Positions 33,668 through 44,740 of a stretch of 64,000 nt of DNA are shown piece by piece (within the stretch, counting starts at the first letter, position 1; the number at the start of each line of letters is the position of its first letter). The stretch comes from Gadus chalcogrammus (lineage: Eukaryota > Chordata > Actinopteri > Gadiformes > Gadidae). A program made the translations under genes and the position numbers. Below the pieces are notes generated by a model, which searched no databases, was not told where the DNA came from, and saw only the letters and a program-made list of their open reading frames with translations. Location: positions 19,988,378-20,052,377 of the forward strand of contig NC_079413.1 of the NCBI RefSeq assembly GCF_026213295.1. Reading direction: 5' to 3'.

Positions 33668-34379
33668 CAGTGTTTCCCCTACCATTGTTCAGGCCTGGCG
33701 GCCCGCCAGGCCAACGAGCGCCCCCGCCAGGCCAACAACCGGCCAAAAAAATGAAAAAGAGAAAAAAAAAAAAAAAAAAAAATTCTTTTTTTTTTATTTT
33801 TTTATTATTATTATTAGCCATAATATCATAACCATCCAAGCTCACCACCAGCTATCTCAATATGTATTGGTGCTTTATGCTCCTGTACATGAAATTAGTT
33901 TACATTAAATCAACTTTGTTTTTAGAAAAACACTGTTCAGTGTTTCCCACACATTGACGAGACTATGGCCATGATAAAAAAAATGTTCTATCATTTATTT
34001 CTTCCTTATTGCCCAGACGAAGTTTGAAGACATACAACACCCCCCCCCCGTCAACAATCGCTCCCCCCCCCCCCCCCCCCCCCCCCGTCAACAATCGCTT
34101 TTCACCCCCCCCCCCCCCCCACCCCGTCAACAATTGCTTCCCCCCCCCCGTCAACAATCGCTCTCTCTCCCCCCCCCCCCCCCCCCCCCTCCGGTCAACA
34201 ATTGCTCCACACACCCCCCCCCCCCCCCCCCCGGTCAACAATCGCTCCATACCTCTCCCCCCTCCCCCCCCCGTCCAACAAATACCAACAAATACTCTAG
34301 CATCCCATGAAAAATTTATAACAAATCACACTATCAGCTCTTACCACCGGGCCTAAAAAAAATTCTAGGGGAAACACTG
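33668..34379. mobile_element. hAT-like element with poly-C minisatellite
   Basis: The ends are CAGTGTTTCCCCTACCATTG and CTAGGGGAAACACTG. The flanks share CATACAT-like sequence, so the target duplication is only approximate. It lies in an intron of the HECT gene. A second CAGTGTTTCCCACAC end at about 33950 suggests a partial copy nested inside. Confidence 0.65.
34037..34280. repeat. Poly-C / GTCAACAATCGCT tandem array
   Basis: Six or seven copies of GTCAACAATCGCT (or ATTGCT) are separated by runs of 9 to 24 C. The G-rich complementary strand has several tracts able to form G-quadruplexes. Confidence 0.9.
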
Positions 34380-35020
34380 CATACATTGAACAAATACTTA
34401 GAATAGATTCTATAATGTCAAAATTTGTTACCTGATTTGCAACCACACTTTGAGCTTGGGTACTCTCAGCCAAAGGGGCGGTCTCATCTTGTACTGGAGC
34501 AATTGAGAGTGGTGGGAATGAATCCATGGATATGGCAGAGGATGTGGATGCCACCTGGTAGTACACAGAAAATCCAAAGGATTTCTCCTTCAACACACAC
34601 TCTTAGTGGAAACAAAATACATCATTAGAAAATATCCACAAGTAGAAAAAAATACATCAGTACAAAAACTGTTTGCCTAGGGAATGTAACTGCTCAAACA
34701 TCACAGTATAAATAAATACATTTTAATACATATTAGAAAAAGACAAAAAAAAAAATTATATTTGACACTCATCACTACAAAGTGCATAGTGAAGTTAGAT
34801 GTGCAATCATTTTAATACGGAACTGATCTGAAGCCACATTTTCCTTAGCCACCTGTGAGGTCTCATCTGCTGCTGGAGCTGCAGAGAGTGGTGGGAATGA
34901 ATTCTGGGACATGGCTGAGGGTGGTGAGGTTTCCTGAGGTCAGAGAGGGTAACTTCAGTTACAGGCAGACATTACAGTTAACACATTTGATTGTAGTATA
35001 TTATTATTATAACTGTCAAG

Positions 35021-35592
35021 TAGGGTTGCCGCGGTATACGGTATTACCGGTGTGGAGGCCAACACCGTTTACTCGGTGTTGCACACCGGCAACACCGAGT
35101 TTTTTTTTTTTTTTTTTTTTCAGTAATAAAAAACAAATTCAGTAAAAATGTATAATATAATTATAATTAAGAAAATTAAAATGTGTAGAATAGGCCACAG
35201 TTCTGCTCTGTGCGGGAGAATTGTCGCGCCGAGAATTTACGTGCTTCCTTACAAGACCGGTAACCATAGCAACGCCGGTAAACAAACCCCGCGAAGCCCA
35301 ATCCCTACGTGAGCTCTACACGCTACGGCCATCCGGAGGCGCACAGAGCTTTTGGCCGTGATATTATGATATATAAAATTATATTATACTATATATATAC
35401 TATTATATATAAAACGTTATAAGACGCCGAGAATTGGCGCGCTGCCAGCCGCTGTCACCGAGTGTGAGAGGAGAGTTGACGGAGAAGATGGCGGTTGACC
35501 TATAGTTTCAAAGTTAATACCGTTTATACCGGTAATATCGGTGTTGACACGAGCGTATTACTCGGTGTGATGTCCACACCGCGGCAACCCTA
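35021..35592. mobile_element. Non-autonomous hAT, 572 bp
   Basis: The ends are TAGGGTTGCCGCGGTATACG and ACCGCGGCAACCCTA, with the perfect 8-bp duplication CTGTCAAG (35013-35020 and 35593-35600). Subterminal ACCGGT and CACCGAG/CTCGGTG motifs are repeated on both sides. It lies in an intron of the HECT gene. Confidence 0.88.
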
Positions 35593-36447
35593 CTGTCAAG
35601 GTCAAAATCACAAACAGCCTATTTACAAGAACCTCAAAATAATAGGTTACGAAGGTGAAACTAACTTCAGCACTGTAGTGTAGTATGATAAATCCCTGTG
35701 TATATAATTCCATACCTGCAAGACAGTGGCTCGTGGCACGATGTAAAGTCTGCTTTTGCCAACAGCTGTTTTTAGTTCCCTCACAGAACTAACATTCAAT
35801 ATCTTGATTTTGCGTCCTTTGCCTGTTCTTGCTAATTCAAACCCAACCAAATTTAAGCTTATGTGAGGGTAGCTGTGACAAACAAAGCTGTTTAATTCCG
35901 CTAGACTCCAGTTTAACCCAATCTTCGAGTTTGTGCCGCTGTCTGCTGAATCTTGCACAGGTTCTCCTAAAAATGGAAATGTAAACATCAGTATAATCCG
36001 TTTCTAGTGGCAAAATAACAGCTATTCGTTGCTAATAATATACACTAGGGTGACCATATTTTGATTTCCAAAAAAGAGGACACTCAGCCCGGCCACGAGA
36101 TAGCCTACTTAAATGATACTCGCAGTTTACCCAAAGATTCCCTATAATTTTAATATATATATGTATGGATAGAATATTTTGTTATATCACAAAATAATAT
36201 CTCTCAAAGACAGAAATTCAGATAGGCTTCATAGAGGTTATTGAACTTTCTTTATTATGCCTCAATTGTAAAAATAAATAAATATATATATATATAAATG
36301 TAAAATAAATGTAAAATCTCTGGAATAAAATAATGATAGAAATAATGTCTCTTCTGTGTTAGAAAAATGAACTAGTAAAATAATAGCTCTCTTTCAAATC
36401 TTAGTGGACAAATAAATAAATAAATAATATGAAATAATGTTCTAAAT

Positions 36448-37425
36448 CAGGGGTTTTCAAAGTGTGAGAGAGTGAGCCCCCCCACAGAGAAAAAAATTCA
36501 GCTGAGCCCCCCCCCCCCAATTTTTTTTTCTAAATACCTGTGTTTTGAAAGCTATTTTAATTATTTTACACATTTCAAACATCTCCGATCATAATTTTAA
36601 AACATTTGGAACATATTTTTGAAACATTTTAAACTAATTTTTTAACATATTTTTTAAACATATTTCTGAAACATTACATATTTTTGCGTTTTTAAACAAC
36701 AAAATGTAACAACTTTATCTAAGCATGTTTTAGCTTAACTTTTTTTAAATACATTTGAACATCTTAATCTGTGTAAACTGCCAGTTGACAGATTCATTCA
36801 GGGTCCCCGACTCTGAATTTTCTGAGTCGAATCAGATCTGCCTTTTCAGTCCAGAGATTCTACTATTCGGCGGGGTTTGTTTACCGGCGTTGCCATGGTG
36901 ACCTCAATTATTATAACCAACTGAAAACGACGCCGGTTTGAAACTAAAACTGTGACTCTGAAAAAAGTATAAATGCTATCAAAATTCCGTTTAGATAGTA
37001 TTGAAGATACAAGTGTGTAGATTTGTTTAATGGTTTGAACGATGGTAAACGGTTGAAAAAGGAATGAGTTACGATGTCTAGAAGTAGGTGTATCAGAATG
37101 GGCTGACGTCTTCAATGAAAACAGCTGAAAACAAAGCAGTATGAAACTAAAACTGTGATTCTGAAGACATTTTAAATGATATTGAAATTCTGTTTCGATA
37201 TTATTGAAGATACAAGTGTGTAGATTTGTTAAATGGTTTGCACGAAGATAAACGGTTGAAAATTGATTTAGTTATGTGTTACTTCTACAGTTGAAGTACG
37301 ACTGATGATTTGAATCATCGTCTTTCAGGGTTTTCTTCGGGTTTATTTTTTTCTCACGTCGCGCCCCCCCTGAAGAACTCTGGCGCCCCCCAGGGGGGGC
37401 GCGCCCCACAGTTTGAAAACCACTG
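36448..37425. mobile_element. Non-autonomous hAT, family 1 copy B
   Basis: The same ends and body as 11407-12331, with a different perfect 8-bp duplication, TTCTAAAT (36440-36447 and 37426-37433). It is nested inside the hAT at 36046-40687. The duplicated internal segment is present here too. Confidence 0.92.
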
Positions 37426-37610
37426 TTCTAAATGATACCTCTTCTGTATTAGAAAATCCAACTTTAACAATATATTTCTCACTAAATGTTCAGTGTAATG
37501 TAAAATAATAAAAAGTACCCTCACAAGATATTACTTACAAAAAACAAATATATTATTAACAAAAAACATATGGATATTAACAAAATAGATATTAACAAAA
37601 AACAAAATCT

Positions 37611-39506
37611 TTAGTTATCTTCTTCATCCTCCTTGTCTACCCATCCATATTTTGCAGTAGAGCTGATCTTTCCCAGCAGTTTTCGGTTGCTCAACATGTA
37701 AGCATGAAAGTCTTTGCAAGAATATTCCTTCAAATTGTATTTCACAAATAGAATCCCTTTCAGTGATGCAACAGAGAGCTGGTTCCTCTCCTTTGTCCAC
37801 TGGCTCTGTGAGAAAACCCTCTCAACATTTGCTTTGTGAGAGGGAAGTGCAAAGACAAACTGTGCAATCTTCAGTAGTTCTGAGTAACATGCAATGCTTT
37901 TGGCCTTCTCAAAATATTTGGTCCATTTCTGGTGCACCTGCAGGCCAATGAACTCCTCATCACTGTTGCACCTTTCTGTGAATTTCTTCAGATTGGTGAC
38001 CTGGTCAAAACACTTGACATCATCAATTGGCACCCCCTTCTCTCCAAGGTACTTGATGCAGGCCTCCACATCATTCCAATCTGGTGGCTCACTAAGATCC
38101 ATCCACATAAATGTCGAGAACTTCTCCATGGGAGTCATCCACTTCTCCAGATACTCCAGACATGCACTGTACAGGCCCTGCACATCAGCACAGAACTGGT
38201 CACAGCCCTTACCAAGTCCGTCTCTGCGCTTTTCTGCCAGTAGTCCCTTAACTTTAAGGGACATGAAGCTCTTGCTCTTGCGTTCAAGAAGAATGGTGTG
38301 GACACTGTTCAGTATTTTCTTCACCTCCATAATGGAGTTGTTCTCCTTTTCCATGGCTTGAATGTGGGTGTGGAAGACGGACATGAATGAGTGCATGTGC
38401 CAGAGGTAGATCTCACTGAAGTCGTTTTCGAAAAACTTCTTCATCACTATGGGAGGCTTTTCTTGAGACAGAAAGAATGCTTTTAAAGCTGGAAACATCT
38501 GTATCATCCTCTCAATGCCTGGGAACAATGACAGCCACCTTGTTTTGCTGTGAGAAAGCATCCTTCTGTACTCGATGTCAACAAAATCACAGTACTGCTT
38601 CAGATTCTCAGTGCGCACAGTGTAAATGTGGAAGTACTGGTAGATTTTGAACATGATATTCTCAAGGTCAACATCTATTGTGTCTGCCACATGATGAACA
38701 CAATTATTCAATATGTGTGCTGGGCAACCCACACCGATCAGAGTATTGTCCTGCAGCAACGTCTTCAAATTTGCAAACACATTATTTCCCTCTTCATTTC
38801 GTCGGATTCCTCCAAAATTTGTGTTGCAGTTGTCGTCAGTAAATGCAATGCATTTTTCAGACAAATTGTTTTTTGCCAGTGTTTCAGTGAGGTATTTTGC
38901 AATGGTTTTTGCTGTCTCATTAGGTGTGTCTTTAACCTCAATTAATTTTGTTTGCACACCACCTTTCTTCCAGTCAAAGTACTGGATTATGATTGGGAAT
39001 ATTTTCACTGCTCCGTGGTTACTCCCGTCTGTAGAGACACCACAGTACTGGATTTCTTTGAGTGCTTCAAGTGCAACTTCAACCGAGTGGGGCGCTATAA
39101 CACCGTTCACAATGGCTTCGGTCTTAGTGCGGGCACTACTTAACTTCTTGGCGGTGTCAGAGTCTGGAAATGTCGTTTTTAACAAGACACTAGTGCAATC
39201 CATAGACCTGTAGCTGTGGTGGTGTTTAACAGTATGAAATGCCAACGCACCCTCCGCTGCATTTACAGCATCCTCTGTTTTTCCAGGTTTCACAAAGAAT
39301 TCAGTCAACTTTGCTGAACTACTCTCACATCGCACTGCCTTTTTATGCTTCTCTGTGTCCATATGAGCTGTGAGGTCCCCGGCACCTTTATTGGACACAG
39401 ACACATATGTACAAGCTTTGCACACGGTGCACTCAGCCTCCCATATGTCCCGACCGGGTCGGTAAACTGGGAATTTTTTTCGCAGTTCACCTGTGTGAAT
39501 GTGCAT
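37611..39506 (-). CDS. hAT transposase, essentially full length
   Basis: A 631-codon open frame. An N-terminal zinc finger of BED/C2H2 type is visible (C26, C29, H48, H54). The hAT catalytic residues are D160 (YCGVSTDGSNHG), D224/225 (AFTDDNCNTNFGG) and a Glu at about 562 in the C-terminal dimerisation motif (FALPSHKANVERVFSQ). Upstream, another frame starts MPKRKCTFT (about 39520) and would join this one if a single base were gained or lost. The native N-terminus is thus probably about nine residues longer and shifted, or translation starts at the ATG at 39506. No internal stop was seen. The enzyme would move the 4.6-kb element and perhaps related non-autonomous copies. Confidence 0.9.
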   Translation of the reverse strand: MHIHTGELRKKFPVYRPGRDIWEAECTVCKACTYVSVSNKGAGDLTAHMDTEKHKKAVRCESSSAKLTEFFVKPGKTEDAVNAAEGALAFHTVKHHHSYRSMDCTSVLLKTTFPDSDTAKKLSSARTKTEAIVNGVIAPHSVEVALEALKEIQYCGVSTDGSNHGAVKIFPIIIQYFDWKKGGVQTKLIEVKDTPNETAKTIAKYLTETLAKNNLSEKCIAFTDDNCNTNFGGIRRNEEGNNVFANLKTLLQDNTLIGVGCPAHILNNCVHHVADTIDVDLENIMFKIYQYFHIYTVRTENLKQYCDFVDIEYRRMLSHSKTRWLSLFPGIERMIQMFPALKAFFLSQEKPPIVMKKFFENDFSEIYLWHMHSFMSVFHTHIQAMEKENNSIMEVKKILNSVHTILLERKSKSFMSLKVKGLLAEKRRDGLGKGCDQFCADVQGLYSACLEYLEKWMTPMEKFSTFMWMDLSEPPDWNDVEACIKYLGEKGVPIDDVKCFDQVTNLKKFTERCNSDEEFIGLQVHQKWTKYFEKAKSIACYSELLKIAQFVFALPSHKANVERVFSQSQWTKERNQLSVASLKGILFVKYNLKEYSCKDFHAYMLSNRKLLGKISSTAKYGWVDKEDEEDN

Positions 39507-40290
39507 TTGCGCTTTGGCATCTTGAACCCTTCAGCTGCACCGCCGGTGTCTGCTGCTTTTCTTCTGTTTTGGAAATCCGCCCACAGTAAGGTGACCAGAT
39601 TTCTGAAATGAAAATCTGGGACATTTTCAATGCGGCGGTGAAAAATCATTAAATATTATCATTATGAAATAAAAAATGGTAGTAGTAAGTACTTTTTCAT
39701 GTATTTTAACCAGCTTTTATTACACAAAAGGACCTGGTTAATAAATCAAAATATCAGCACCCACAAATATCATGTATCAGTAGCGCACAGCAGTGTCAAA
39801 AACACAAATGTAGAATACTTTAGAAAAAACATCTCTCTTCCAAAGTTAAGTGCCATGTGCAAAGACAGCTGGCAGACCAGTAGCTAGTAAATATCATTCA
39901 AGATGTAATTAATAATAATTACCAAGTCATAACATATGAGTATATTAATATTATACATGACTCAGGGCATCAGCTAATCAGATGGTCAGCATTTATAACT
40001 ACTACAGTCATTAGTTACCCACACAGCCCGACACAAAATACAGAAGTTAGCCTAACACACACAACTATCAACCATTGATTATTATTATTTTTAACAGAGT
40101 CTCATGTTCCTATGCCTACAGGAAAATCACATGTTACCAAAGCAGTCTTCCACCTCCCCCTCTTCCAAAACAGGGCCACATACAATGTCATCACCTGGTA
40201 ATCTCATGCTAACGTTAAAGTTACAGCATCACTAATGACAGATATGAAAACATTGTCATAATGTTAACGTCCACTGACTTTTATAACGTT

Positions 40291-40319
40291 ACGTTAGGTC
40301 TTCAATTCAGACCTAACGT
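40291..40319. repeat. Short perfect hairpin
   Basis: Arms ACGTTAGGTCT (40291-40301) and AGACCTAACGT (40309-40319) with a 7-nt loop, in the 5' region of the hAT transposase gene. Confidence 0.7.
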
Positions 40320-41944
40320 CCAAGTCTACTGCCAATTCACACAAAATAAATAAGTTCATATACACAACATACCATTTATGACCGCTGGTCTTCTTTTCTT
40401 TCCTTTTTGCCGCCTCTAGATTGTTGACGCTGCCGCGTCTGGTCGTACGTCCTGATTAACGTCTGTACGTCATACGACGTCTTCTCTGGCGATGCGTTAA
40501 ATGGCTACTGTAATAACGCTAACCCACAATGACAACCGGGGGAGGGGGGGCACACACATATGCACACATATACACGCACAGAAGGAAAACCGGACATTAT
40601 CATCAATTAATTAAAAAAACCCGGACGCCCCGGACGGGACGTAAAAAGTGGACATGTCCGGGGAAAAGAGGACGTCTGGTCAGCCTAATATACACAAGAT
40701 ATTTCAGGAATCCTAGCAAACTGTCCTTAGAGATCTTGCCCAGACTCCTACAATGTTCGAGAAGACAGTTTCAAAGACGATAAATTCCACAAACCAAGGC
40801 TTCCAAACTGTGTTGTCATATTTTCAGAGATAATCATAGTGTTCCCAACCACCAACGTAGACCTGTATGACTGCCACAGTTAACCTATGATAAGTTGTGC
40901 TTCTACAAAGTTTAAAGCTAAACAAAATGTATAGATGAAAAGAAAGCCTGGTTTCACTCCCAAGGGCATCACAAAGTTGAGCCTCTGAGCATAATATGTG
41001 AAAGAGCATTAACATATGATGTAGCTGAGCCTCTGAATGCACCACCCAGAACCACCATTGACTAACTTTAGATAGCTGATGCAAAATGATTCATTGGGTG
41101 ATATTCCTGGATACTTTCAAAATGATGCCTTGGCATGAGAAAGTGTTGGAAGGGCACAGGTGTATATATTAAAATGGCTACATGGAAACTTTTATGAAAA
41201 TGCATTAAAGAGTAAACAGCTCTACAATATTTCTTTAAAACAAATGCTAAATGTATTTTAACAGTTCAATGTTTCCCAATGCATCGACAGTGTAACAAAT
41301 GGGACCAGACAGGCTAAAGTTAACATAGAATTCAAAAAAGCTTGTTCCATAGTTTTCTTGGCAAGAAGGTTGGATAATAAGGTGTTAAAGTAAATAACAC
41401 TCAATTCTTATGTGCTTCAATCTTACATTACCTAATCCAAGTTCAGCCAGTTCAGCAAGCGTTTTTGTTGGGGGCAGAAGATCACTATCTGGCCCTGGAA
41501 GGAGGAAAAGTTTTGCTTGCCAAAAAAGATTTTCCCTGCGGCCACCACCTGTAAACGCAAATACATAACTGTCATCAGTCACTCTTGGCTAAATTCCGGG
41601 CCGGGTCGGGCCGGGCCTTTGATCGAGCATTTGTATTTTTTTTTTATTGGCTTTATTGGCCTAATCTGAGGAGAAATCTACGCCATAAACAGAATTATTA
41701 TGGGCCTTTATTACACGGGCCTTCTCAATTGCGTTGAACGCTCCGTTCACTTGCATGGTCATTGGGTCCGGTAACCCCAGCGTCTTTGGTTGCTAAGCAA
41801 CGCCTCGTCAACGTCTTTGGCGGACTATTTCTCTGCTGATCAACACTACGAATGCTGGTAACGAATTATACATTTTAAAAAAAGACACACCGTGTGAAGT
41901 TATTTTTCGTTTTGGCAAGTAGCCGTGTAATAAGCGGGAGAATG

Positions 41945-42095
41945 TATAGAACGTCGCCGGTCATAATCGAAAATAAGCCCCTTCAGGGCGAAGCAAGACA
42001 CAGACACAGTTGATCGCTGCGCGTCGGTGTCCTGTTCGCCCTGTCGGGGCTTATTTTCCCGATAATGACCAGCGTTCTATAGATTATGCCTTACA
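41945..42095. repeat. Foldback MITE piece
   Basis: TATAGAACGTCGCCGGTCAT at its left and CGATAATGACCAGCGTTCTATA-like sequence at its right form an imperfect inverted repeat. Related sequence lies at 24316-24420. Confidence 0.6.
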
Positions 42096-42784
42096 TATAT
42101 ATTTAGCAGAATAGGCCTAAGTAACAAATGTTAAGCTTGCTGGTAGTTCTACCAGGAGGACTCAAATCACGCGCGGCTGGCCGCCAATCACCAATCACCA
42201 GCTACCAATCACCAATCACCAGCTACCAATCACCTGCCTACACCTGCTCTATAAAGAGTAGTCTAACATACGTCTTTGCTGCTCAGGTCTTCGTTCGACG
42301 CATACTGCTGCTTTACTGTGCTTCTGATTATCTCGTCGCTTAGTTGCTACGTCGGTTAATACACACCAAGAGGTTATAACTTCGGATTCGTGCTGGTCGG
42401 CCTACTACTTCTGGTCCCGGCAAGCGAGCGCAGAAAGCCGTTCTTTTCGGTCCCCGGTATCCTCAACAACACCACCAACAAGTTCCCAACACGGACATCC
42501 GCCTGGTTCTACAAACCCGCGCCGAGTTGGTGCAAAGCATTGGCGCCAGGATGGATGCCGTCGAAACGCCATGCGGAACTCCCGGACGGGTCCAGGCCCC
42601 CAACCCGCTGTCGTCGGTCGCCACGGCGCCTTTCTACTTCCAGCAACCATCAGGCTCGGCTTCCTCCGCCTTCACAGGCTACGCACCTGGCACGTGCCCT
42701 GCTACCATGGCTACTGCAGTCCCCGCGTTAGCCCCCGCAGCGTATTTTCTCTCACAGCTCTACAGTCCAGCTTCAGGTTGCGGC

Positions 42785-42995
42785 TCCCTCGGTTGGGTTA
42801 GGGGGTTTATTCCAAGGGCAATGGTTTGCTGAGGGATGGCCAGTCGAAGCTGGTACGTTCGCCCTCGGGTCAGAGTCGTCTGCGCTGTTCGAGCTTTACG
42901 CTATCGTAGCAGCTAGCGTTCTGTGGGGCAAAGCATGGCGGCGTTAACGTATAACCATGTTTTGCGATAACAAAGCAGCGTCAAAACGGCTGGGA
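42785..42995 (+). pseudogene. RNase H-like fragment of the Ngaro element
   Basis: With a frame change, the plus strand reads EGWPVEAGTFALGSESSALF, then ELYAIVAASVLWGKAWRR and ITMFCDNKAA. This matches, from memory, the RNase H region of DIRS/Ngaro elements, where ELYAIV and CDN carry active-site acidic residues. It is short and degenerate. Confidence 0.5.
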
Positions 42996-43864
42996 AGGTG
43001 GTCTTCCACAGCATACGGATTTTACATCCGGTTGAATTCGTTGAGTTCGTTGCACACGTCGGTGTGGTACAACACAGAACTCTACGTTCGCAATCAAAGG
43101 TTCATAATTATCTTTATACCGTGCACTGTTCGGTTAACTCCTTGTGTCTGAGGTTTTTCCCTTCACTTTAACATGAATGAAGTTGATGGGTTTTAGGCAC
43201 TGTGGTAACTGATTATTATTAAAAAGTTTTTATTGACGAAGGGCCTTTTAGATTGGTTCAGCTGCTGCTCACTAACTCTCACGTTCCTCTGCTCGCAATG
43301 CGATTCACATATCGTTCAATTTATTCAAAAGATCCAAAGACAAAGAACGGGTACATTATGGTATCATTTTATATTATTATTTATAGTCTTATTGTTAATA
43401 GTTTCAGTCGCGTTGGTATTTAATTTTTCATTTGCTCGTTTAGCTACGTATGACAGTTAACAATGTTGGTGTAGGCCTATTACAATTATTTACCCGTGTA
43501 GGCCACTCCAACTCACTCGATATTTCAAAAAGATTAGTGTGCTCTCTCAGAGCTGGGAGACTTCATCCTTATTTTAACATATTACTCGAGACGGTGTTTT
43601 CTCACAGTTCTACGGGTTCATGCGTTCCCGGGTTCATGCGTTCATGCGTACACGTCTCTTACTCAGACTTTTTCCCCTACACGGGGTATTTAATTTTTCA
43701 TTTGCTTGTTTAGCCATGTATGTCAGTTAACAATTTTGGTGTATTACAATTATTTATGTGTGTTGGCCACTCCAACTCACTCGATATTTTGAATAGATTA
43801 GTGTGCTCTTTCTGGGAGTTTTCATCCTTATTTTAACATATTACTCGAGTCAGTGTTTCTCACA

Positions 43865-44000
43865 GCGTTCTACGGGTTCATGTGTTCTACGGGTTCATGT
43901 GTTCTACGGGTTCATGTGTTCTACGGGTTCATGCGTTCTACGGGTTCATGCGTTTTACGGGTTTATGCGTTCTCGGGTTTATGCGTTCTTGGGTTTATGC
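43865..44000. repeat. 18-bp minisatellite
   Basis: About seven tandem copies of TTCTACGGGTTCATGTG-like units, degenerating to TTCTCGGGTTTATGCG at the right. A shorter version of the same motif lies at about 43610-43650, within a longer duplication (43430-43700 against 43680-44060). Confidence 0.85.
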
Positions 44001-44740
44001 GCAAATGCGTACACGTCTCCTACTCAGACTTTTTCCCCTACACGGGGCCTAACTTTCGCTGATGTCACCTTCTCTGCAAGGCATTTTTCATCTAAAAAGC
44101 TGAACAAGGGTTGCCGGTCGTGTCTATCAAACGGCTGGGAAGGCGGTCTTCCACAGCTTACGAATCCTACATCCGGTCGAATTCATGGTTCTTCCTTCAA
44201 GCGCACACGATGCTCTAACGTCGGTTAAGGCAGGTTTATCACGTTTGCTACTACAGCTGTTTTTGGCGGCCTGTTTCCATTCTAGTCTTAGTCTTTGTGT
44301 CAAGGTGTCACTTTTGTTTTTATTAGTTTAGACACGTTCATACTCTTTCTTGTGATATGTGATAAGTATTTTAAGAAGCTGCATTTCCCTCACATAGCCA
44401 CAAGGGGAGCAAAACCTTATTGAAGGCTGCTCCACCACAGAAGGAGCCGAAGCCTTTACGTCACCCCGGCCACGCCCACTAGGCCACGCCCACTTGACGT
44501 CCTCTCTAGCGGGTGGTTTCGAACTCGAGAGGCCAGAGATCAATAGGTAGACGGCAGAGAGCCACCCCGGGCCTATGCCCGGGGGCTTGAAGTAGATCAC
44601 GGTATTTTCCTCTCTCACGCGTTAGATACAATTCCCTCCGTTAAGCTTCAGTTACCATACCGAAACATGCCGACTTTATAATGAATGAAGTCAGTTAAAA
44701 GCATCCCGGGATTGGACAACTTTCTTCAAGAATATGCAAC

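Larger units (their letters stand above)
36046..40687 (-). mobile_element. Autonomous-type hAT, 4.6 kb
   Basis: The ends are TAGGGTGACCATATTTTG and TCTGGTCAGCCTA, with the perfect 8-bp duplication ATATACAC (36038-36045 and 40688-40695). It contains a full-length transposase frame on the minus strand and has itself been hit by the hAT at 36448-37425. A third TIR-like segment (AAGGTGACCAGATTTCTG) lies at about 39590, just upstream of the transposase. It sits in an intron of the HECT gene. Confidence 0.9.

Noticed and set aside
33963..34356. Poly-Gly and poly-Pro frames
   Set aside because: They are readings of the poly-C array.
37763..39213. Plus-strand frames up to 166 aa
   Set aside because: They are antisense shadows of the intact hAT transposase.
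42390..42832. Pro/Ala-rich frames (113 and 101 aa) as a host gene
   Set aside because: They lie between the Ngaro repeat A and the RNase H trace, so they are more likely gag remnants of that element, and neither frame shows a clear domain.
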